DNA of 64,000 bases from Endomychus coccineus (taxonomy: Eukaryota > Arthropoda > Insecta > Coleoptera > Endomychidae): positions 164,584,388-164,648,387 of the forward strand of contig OY294068.1 in NCBI GenBank assembly GCA_958510875.1, written 5' to 3'. The notes beneath the pieces are model-generated. The model was not told the origin of the DNA. It did no database searches and saw nothing but the letters and a program-made list of their open reading frames with translations. A program made the translations under genes and the position numbers. Of this stretch, positions 56,886 to 64,000 are shown piece after piece (the stretch's first letter is position 1; each line of letters begins with the position of its first letter).

Positions 56886-57790
56886 GAAATAATCACCCTT
56901 ATCCGCTAAAAATACTATTAAAGTACTAGGACCTTTCGGCTACCAAGTAGCCATCATCAGAGTGAACTAAATTATGAATCAAAATGTGCCTGCTTAGATA
57001 TTATTTGGGGATAATGTTGTAAACAAATGATTACCCTCAGCTGGAGATAAATCGGAATTCAATAAATTGATTTTTCGTTTATACATTTCCATTCCTTCTA
57101 AATTACCTACATATTTGTGTTGTTTTACAAGTGAAAACTTTCTTGACAAATTGTGTGACTGTAGTCAAAATGAGTTCAGCTACGGCTGATTTTTCACCAT
57201 TATTTTACTTTATATGAGCAAATTGTTCCTTATAACAAGTTACAATGTTCCTTCTAGTATGACCCACATAGCATTTTCAAAACGACTCACAATTGATTTC
57301 GTAAATCGAGGATTTCTCAAAATCGGAAACTTTATTTATAAAAGGTTGCCTAAACGGTGTTTTGGCTTGTTCTTACATCTATAAACTGGTTGTATTGCAA
57401 ATTTAGAAATCAAACTATGGAATTTATTAATTCCTGAAGAATGATAAGTGAAACTTCTGAATATTATTGAAGTATTTGATGGTGATGACTCTAATTGGGT
57501 AAATAGCTACGTTCCACTTTCCTTTTTGCCTCGAAATTAAATTATTGATCAATGTTTTTTGGTAATCATTGCACAACGCAATTTGCTGAAATTTCTCAAC
57601 TTCGTTGTTATAACTTTGCAAGTTCAAAGGGACGTTCAATAATGTATGAACTAGGCTATTAAACGGAGATTGTTTGTCAAATAAGGTTTTCAAAAAATTC
57701 GTCAAAATATATACGTGTAAGAACGCGAAAGTAGATAAAATCATTTTCTCTGCAAAACAGAGATGGTTAAAATTAGAAATCAGTAACAAA
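56886..57790 (-). pseudogene. Penelope-like element fragment: RT C-terminus, GIY-YIG, terminal region
   Basis: Minus strand, in order: PFNSLVHTLLNVPLNLQSYN then EVEKFQQIALCNDYQKTLIN (about 57665-57540), DFEKSSIYEINCES, CYVGHTRRNIVTCYKEQFAH (GIY-YIG part, about 57270), then LLNSDLSPAEGNHLF (about 57040). The DNA end carries a CTGATGA...GAAA core at 56934-56960. Frame changes and stops are present. It is the most complete Penelope 3' part in the window. Confidence 0.85.
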
Positions 57791-58139
57791 TAATATCATA
57801 AACTAAATCATTTACAACTTTTGGGTTATACCATTGACCTATTATCCTAAGGAGACGAAACATCTCATTCATAAAACTCCAATTGATTACATGAGGTATG
57901 ACAAAGAAAACCAACGGACCTCTTTGTCGTCGTGTCATAATTACTCCTTATTGGCAACGCTGTAACTATGATTGAAAACTTGGTACCTCATATAAGGCAA
58001 CGCCGCTTCGAAGTACTGGGATATCAAAAATTATCTTGGTCAAGGGTGGTTGTGGAATCTAAAACGTGTGTCTTACTTTACATTTGAAATAATTATGTCA
58101 CTGTCACACTGACATCATCAATAACCTACAAATTTCATA
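57791..58139. other. No recognisable feature
   Basis: No support for a feature. Confidence 0.4.
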
Positions 58140-58870
58140 CCTATTTATTTCAGTTGTAACACAATAATGAACTACGAATTATGAAATAATTATGTGAACT
58201 TTGAACCTTTTCAGAGGTCGTGATAGCCACAATTCGGGTCAAAAACTGTTTTGAAATAGTTAATTTTCCGTTAATCGAATGACGTTCACGTGAGAAGCCC
58301 GTAGCACGCGAGTTAGAAAAGTGCAAACTGGTTGTACCCAATACGGCTTTACGACGACTTTTCGCGTGCCGTTTTCTTTCCATGTAGTTAGATTTAGTAT
58401 CGGACCGTGCCCGACGGCCCTTCTTTTTTCGATAAATGTCCATTAAATGGGAAAATTCAATTAAAACAGTTTGAGGTATTCTCAGATCTCAGCTACGCCC
58501 GTCTAACGTGTGACGTACCAAAGGGAATTTTCTCGCTACTAAAATATACACGAAGCGGGTAAAAGTTAGCGGCCCATAGCCAAAAACACTTTATTACAAC
58601 TGGCGACGGTCGCACGAGGCAAGAAACGGTCCCAAATTAACAGGACCGAGGTGAAATGTATAAACTCTAACTTACGCGCAGCGATTTCCTCCAGGCATAT
58701 GTCAAAATGATTTCGTTCGTAGCTAATTACATAGGACGTCTGGCGTTCATGCAATTATGATTTTAGATAACTCGAACCTTCTAATTTCGATAGGCCACTT
58801 GAGAATCCCGGAGTCCAAAGCGCTAAAGACTTCTGAGTGTTACAATATTCGTATAACATATTCTATATAT
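58140..58870 (-). repeat. Inverted, truncated copy of the 43912-44977 element
   Basis: Matches 44085-44790 in reverse, including CGTGGCCTATCGAAATTAGA and an equivalent 62-codon frame (HERQTSYVISYERN in both copies). The terminal repeats are not present. Confidence 0.82.
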
Positions 58871-59154
58871 GTTATATATTCTATAATTCGATTGTATATT
58901 CCAGGTTACCATAAATTATGGAATATTTTCCAGAGAAAACGTCATTTCAACAGTATTGCTTCTAATATAACCTATAAATAATGCTATGGACGTTTTTATA
59001 ATAATTACAAACCTTAATTCGGCACACAGAACAATTAATCCGGCAACAGCTCATTCCATACGGCCATACTTGTAATATACAGCGGTCTCAGTGGCCCGAA
59101 ATTTTGGCAATGTCTGATCGTGTTTAAATGTAAACAATTCTGTCTCCTCAGGAT

Positions 59155-59880
59155 AATATGTCTGTGGTTATAACTTACTTTTGGAATTAGCTTCCGAAAC
59201 AACATCATAGGAATTCAAGTCCTTTTATTCTGAATTATTAAACACAGTTTCGGCAAAAACCAGTAGAAATGTTAAATCAATCAACCATAAATTTCAACAA
59301 TTATTACTTAAAAACTCCTAGAGAAGAAACTAAGAATTTAAACATTTTTCACAATAAAACCGATATTAATTTCAATGAAACCAAAATGAGTTTGTTATGT
59401 GAAGGTGAAGGCAATTTTGCAATCGATTCTAAGAAATTACCTACGGAAAATTTAATTAATGACGTTGAAAATAAGATTTGGTCTCTCAACTTTCAAGATA
59501 AAGATGTTATTCGTAACAAATACAAGACAACTCTTGAACATTCAAATAAATAATATGACAGTTCCTCAAACAACTTCAATAATAACTGTAAATCATTGAA
59601 AGAAAAAGAGTTTTATTACTTGAAAGCAGGTAAGGAAAATTTCGTCGCAATTATGGGCAAAGAGGATTATCACAATTCGGTAACCATATTAAATGATGAA
59701 CAGATTACCAGGATTCCGTTATCAAAATGCGTTAAGCTAGTCAATAATTCTTTTAAAATCTTGAACAGCTCTAATTACCGATAATACAATTTGATAATCT
59801 TCATAAATTTGCTCGTGGGCTGTTTGTTGTTTTTGATACTACTTACTTGTGTGAGAAAACATTCTCCAAAATGAAGTAAA
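59155..59880 (+). pseudogene. Unidentified TE-like remnant, possibly envelope-like C-terminus
   Basis: Two frames (59269-59553 and 59596-59784) are separated by a stop and continue past another stop into a hydrophobic segment IIFINLLVGCLLFLILLTCV with a short basic tail (to about 59870). A single membrane anchor near the C-terminus, just upstream of an LTR, is the position of env in some LTR elements. I cannot match the sequence to a known env family; the assignment is a guess from position and anchor. Confidence 0.3.
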
Positions 59881-60056
59881 GAAAGAATGTTTGCAGATCT
59901 AAGTTAACCGATGAGCATCTTAAATCTCTTTTAATAATTGGTACAAATAAAATTGGTCCACCCACAACTACAAACTATTGCCAGTGGAAAATCACAATTA
60001 CATAAATCTCATTAGTATATTTTATATGATATAATGCTTATATTATATGTTATATG

Positions 60057-60252
60057 TGTAGGAAATTAGTAGCCTTGTATCCGCAACCAACAATACCACC
60101 TAGGAGAGTGAGAGAGACAACAGATGAGTGACGGAGAAGGGAGGAAGGAGTCAGTTGGAAGTTGGAAAGAAGACGAAAGACGTTAAGTTGTCAAGAAGTT
60201 ATAATTACTTGTTTTGTTAATTTACCTAATATTAATATAGTGTTATTTGTGA
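60057..60252 (+). repeat. 5' LTR
   Basis: Shares TAGGAAATTAGTAG, CCAACAATACCAC, GACAACAGATGAGTGACGG and GACGTTAAGTTGTCAAGAAG with 61574-61768, about 92-95 percent identical by eye. Confidence 0.8.
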
Positions 60253-61573
60253 TTTAACGATATATAGGCAAAGCCCTGAAACGGAAGTGCATACGGACGC
60301 CTCAAAAGATGACTACGGTGCTGTATTACTTCAAAGATCGCTTGACGATCAACAACTACATCATGTTCATTGAATGAGCAAAACTACTACTCCTCCAGAG
60401 AAGAATTATAGTAGCTACGAGCTTGAGATACTAGCCATAATTCAGGCTTTGAAAAATTCAGAGTGTACCTTTTAGAATATGCTTTCAAGATTGTAAACGA
60501 TTGTTCAGCATTCGCTAGAACAATGGCAAAGAAAGATTTAAATGCTAGAATAGCAAGATGGGCTCTTTATTTGGAAGATTTTGAGAAGTCGTGCACAGAT
60601 CAGGAACCATGATGCGTCACGTTGATGCACACTATTGCCATATAGAGTTATGGCAATAGAAGCAAATAGTTTGATAACCTCAATGATGAAAGCACAAGAA
60701 GAAAATGAAGAATTGAATACTATAAAGAAGTTGATAACAGATAAACAGTATAAAGACTACTGCCTTTGAGAGAATGCCCTATACAAATTCATTGATGGAC
60801 AATACATCTTAGTTGCTCCAAAATCCATGCATTCCTAGATTATCAGAAACTTTCATCAAAAAGGCCATTTTGCCGTGAAGAGAACAGCAGAAACGATTAA
60901 GCAACAATTCTACATTTCGAAACTGAATGAGAAAGTGGCAAGATACATTGCAAATTGCATTCATTGTATCATTGTAAATAAGAAACAAGGCAAGAAAGAA
61001 GGTTTCTTACACCCATTGTATAAAGAGGAAGTGCCATTGCATACCTATCATATAGATTAGCTTGGTCCTTTGATGTCCACTAGCAAGAATTATAAACACA
61101 TTTTTGCTATGATCGACGCTTTTACAAAATTTGTATGGCTTTATCCTGTCAGATCAACGACAACAGCAGAGGTTTTACAGAAACTTGATGCTCAGAAATT
61201 TATATTTGGTAATCCTTATCAGATCATATCTGATAGAGGGATATTACGAGTAATGAATTTCTGAATTTATGAAAGAATTCGAAGAAAATAGGAATAAGAT
61301 AAGAGAAGAAGCAAAAACTCAAATTCTGAAAGTGCAGGAAGGAAATTGGGAGACTTATAATTAATACTAGAAGGCGTGCAGCTATCAAATACCTCGTTAA
61401 CGATTTGGTAGCCATAAAACGAACTCAGATGGGACCCAATCTGAAGCTAAAGACAAAGTTTTTGGGACCATACCGATTAACAAAGGTAAAAGGACCACAA
61501 CTTATACCGAGAACCTGAAAATGTGGCCTATCGCAGAATCATCCGAGACGGACGATATCCAGGACGGCCGAGT
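60253..61573 (+). pseudogene. Gypsy-type RNase H and integrase, broken
   Basis: VHTDASKDDYGAVLLQRS and YSSYELEILAIIQALK give the RNase H. HQKGHFAVKRTAETIKQQF...CIHCI gives the integrase zinc finger (H-H-C-C), and HIFAMIDAFTKFVWLYPV then ISDRG give the integrase core with both Asp residues. A deletion follows. LVAIKRTQMGP and LKTKFLGPYRLTKVK give the C-terminal domain near 61410-61490. Many stops. Confidence 0.87.
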
Positions 61574-61768
61574 AGTAGGAAATTAGTAGCATCTTATCCA
61601 CAACCAACAATACCACATAGGAGAGTGAGAGGGACAACAGATGAGTGACGGAGAAGGGTGGAAGGAGTCAGTTGGAAGTTGGAACGAGACGAAAGACGTT
61701 AAGTTGTCAAGAAGTTATAGTTATTAGTTTTGTTAATTTACCTTATATTAATATAGTGTTATTTGTGA
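61574..61768 (+). repeat. 3' LTR
   Basis: Direct copy of 60057-60252; it may extend a little further, because the 5' copy is cut by the internal deletion. Confidence 0.75.
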
Positions 61769-61879
61769 ACTCAGACTTTATTGATTCCACCCTAAACTTC
61801 CTATATATGTTTATGTGCTTATATGTTATAATGTTTATAATGTTATTGGGATTCATTTAAATTATTTGTTAGTTATTAT

Positions 61880-63053
61880 TAAAGGGCGGAATATATGCAC
61901 GTCAATTCAGTTAAAATATGCGCATATATATGCATAGTTTTTCTTTGAAATATGCAACAATATGCATTTATTTGTCAAAGTATGCAATTATATGCCTTGA
62001 ATATAACATGGAAAAATGGAAATAAAGAAACGCCGACTCTTTCAAAAATTATTTATTTTAAGTAAAATTAAAAGAAAAATATAATAGGTAAAATTTTTAG
62101 CCTGAAATAGTATAAAATGCATTTATAACGATATATTCTTCAAAATTTTCCAATAAAAGTGTTTGTCTTCTGTCTGTAAAAATATGTTTGTACAAAGAAA
62201 AAGATCTTTCAACATCTACCGATGTGATCTGGCAATATTTTAATTTGGGTAGTAAGTTATTAGGCCAAGATATTACTTCGTTGAATGGTTTAGTATCAAA
62301 ACTATTTTTGACTTCCATTAAATACTTAAAGCCTTCATTCTTTCCCACAATAACTTCGAGTTTACTTCTTACTTGATTTCCTACATCACCGGGAACTTTT
62401 TTGCATTTGTCGGAAAAAGTTTCAACAATATTAATTGATTCTCTTAAACTCATATTCCTACTTTCTAACGAAGTTATTATATCTGGTATAAAACTAAAAT
62501 TAAACTTAATAAAAACAAGTTCCTTAGCTAAATTTACATTTTTGAATACTGCTTGACTTTGCTCTACACACTGTGAATTGTGTCCTTAATCTAAAACTAT
62601 GTCTTTAATGGCTTCAAAATGGTCTGCGTAGAATATCGCGGCCTTAATCCATGTTCCCCATCGAGTAATCACGGGCTCTGGAGGTAAACTAACTCCTGGC
62701 AATTTCTCTCTATAGATCTGCACTCTTAGAGGTGCTTTCAAAAACACTTTCATTTGAAATTAATTTGTTCACCAAGGGAGCTGCTACTTGGAAATTCCTA
62801 AACATCCAATAAATGCCGGCAATAAACCATATAATAATAAAATGGGTCCATAAACCATATAATAATAAAACCTACCCACCTATTAAATTATTTCAATTAT
62901 CTGCAAGGGTCGCACTTAATCTTTTGATAAAACGAAAAACATAAAAATATGCACACAAATTTTATTTCTACCGAAATATGCAATTTTTTATGAAATTTGT
63001 AAAAATATGCAAAATATGCAAATATATGCACTTTGCATATATTACGCCCTTTA
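61880..63053 (-). mobile_element. hAT transposon remnant with perfect 8-bp duplication
   Basis: The ends TAAAGGGCGGAATATATGCA and the inverse TGCATATATTACGCCCTTTA are flanked by GTTATTAT at 61872-61879 and 63054-63061. Many ATATGCA words lie within about 130 bp of each end. The coding region is partial. Confidence 0.92.
62097..62770 (-). pseudogene. hAT transposase C-terminal remnant
   Basis: The minus strand reads LPGVSLPPEPVITRWGTWIK then AAIFYADHFEAIKDIVLD, a stop, and SFIPDIITSLESRNMSLRES, ending with LKYCQITSVDVERSFSLYKH then FTDRRQTLLLENFEEYIV. The last is the hAT dimerisation block with its Glu. The N-terminal BED finger and first catalytic Asp are deleted. Confidence 0.87.
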
Positions 63054-63189
63054 GTTATTATGCTTCAGTTAAATTTTCTGCGTATTATACTTGTCACTAA
63101 TAAGCTACCTAGCAATTAAATAAAACCGACTCATTATCATTCTGTGTCTTTTTATCCAACTTATCACAACAACAATAACAATAATAAGC

Positions 63190-63271
63190 CATTAGATGTC
63201 ACGGACCGGATTGATAACACTGACGGGTGGCCGTATTTGGCCCTTGGGCCGTAGTTTGGAGACACCTGCTC
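63190..63271 (-). repeat. Solo end of another hAT-type element
   Basis: On the minus strand, CAGGTGTCTCCAAACTACGG then CCCAAGGGCC resembles the widespread hAT terminus CAGGGGTCTCCAAAC...GGCCC. No other end was seen. Confidence 0.5.
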
Positions 63272-64000
63272 TACATCGTATTCAATAATTTGAAGATTAG
63301 CTTTTCATATTTCCAATAATTGATCTATTCCCGAGTAAAGGGGTTCCTTGAAACGATAAAGCCAAAAGGTCATTCGCTAATATTATCTTTGACCTTGCGA
63401 ATCCGAAAACAATCTGACGTCACTTGTTTAGAATACAGTTTATAATATAATTGATACATAAGTAAACAAATCAAAATATTCCATCAGTGCACTTTATAAT
63501 TCGTTAGCATCAACATTTTTCATATTCTTCGAGTAAGTAAATTTATTGTTGTTTTCAGCATTCGTTAGTATAAGTGTAACCAATTCTGTAAAATGCACAT
63601 ATTCTTTCTCAACTGGAAGTTCGGTTCTTTATTCAATACAGAGTTAAAGAGTAAGAAAATACCTCAAAATCTCAATATTTATCAGTTTGCTCTCCTTGAA
63701 GTTATATTACAATAATTTCGTTAGTATATGCTGAGTATTTTATGAATCATTCAGTCTTTGGAAGTAGGTCTTCTCTTCACTATCTATTCGTTGATATTCT
63801 TCATATACCATAATAGTAACTTCTTTGGTAACTCAATTGTACAATAGGGAATCAATACACTACTCTTTTGATCAAAAGACTTCACATGTTGGATGATATG
63901 AGAAGCTATTTCGTTCTTTGTTTAGCAATGATTCAATGATATATATCTGTACCCCAGAATAAAAGTATATTAACTCACAAAATACTAACGCGAAATACAG
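63272..64000. other. No recognisable feature
   Basis: AT-rich DNA to the window edge with no supported gene. Confidence 0.4.

Larger units (their letters stand above)
60057..61768 (+). mobile_element. Ty3/gypsy LTR retrotransposon, internally deleted
   Basis: Two direct repeats of about 195 bp (60057-60252 and 61574-61768) flank remains of a gypsy pol gene in the same orientation. The 5' repeat starts TGTAGGAAATTAG. The primer-binding site, gag, protease and RT are missing, since RNase H begins right after the first repeat. No target duplication was identified. Confidence 0.8.

Overview
The window is AT-rich, intron-bearing nuclear DNA from an animal, most likely an insect. The evidence is the kind of DNA in it: non-LTR retrotransposons, Penelope-like elements with a GIY-YIG endonuclease, a Helentron carrying an endonuclease, Tc1/mariner, hAT and FLYWCH-MULE transposons, short spliceosomal introns and AATAAA signals. 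There are no operons, tRNA or rRNA genes, or CRISPR arrays. Species and chromosome cannot be read from the sequence; a beetle is a guess only.

Host genes are few. Two large, low-complexity, probably secreted protein genes lie about 33 kb apart on the + strand (3257-5925 and 39422-41731). In both, the long exon opens at phase 0 inside or just after a signal-peptide-like hydrophobic stretch, so they may be old paralogs. A third probable host gene, with at least two exons, lies at 55755-56302. Weaker candidates are a THAP zinc-finger fragment (54770-54926, -) and an orphan ORF ending in a hydrophobic helix (17462-17785, -).

The rest is mostly transposable elements, many nested. 1-2950: a non-LTR reverse transcriptase (RT) split by a 2.1-kb inverted-repeat transposon with a 3-bp target duplication and a broken CXC-domain ORF. 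6700-9077: a repeat fragment, a Helentron 3' part and a non-autonomous element related to the one at 595-2694. 9425-15978: two RT copies, the first split by hAT copy A. 18170-25777: a mariner fragment, an apparently intact Tc1/mariner-type element (19510-21772) with 467-bp inverted repeats, an RNase H and SINE-like remnant, and an apparently intact FLYWCH-MULE (23783-25777). 26353-32760: a foldback MITE, an RT 3' fragment, a dead Tc1 element and Penelope ends. 33480-39362: an inverted-repeat element containing hAT copy B and abutting hAT copy C.

42280-49180: Penelope fragments arranged head to head, and a mariner split by a 1066-bp transposon with a perfect 8-bp duplication. 51060-53080: microsatellites, a LINE C-terminal fragment and a third RT copy. 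53705-53985: an inverted pair containing a strong hammerhead-ribozyme candidate. 56886-64000: another Penelope fragment, an internally deleted Ty3/gypsy element between two LTRs, a possible envelope-like remnant and a hAT remnant with a perfect duplication.

The most notable points are the two transposases that look functional (the mariner-like one has an unusual D-43-D spacing), the hammerhead candidate, the CXC-carrying transposon with its smaller relative, and the pair of fast-evolving secreted-protein genes. All family calls are from reading motifs; no database search was run.
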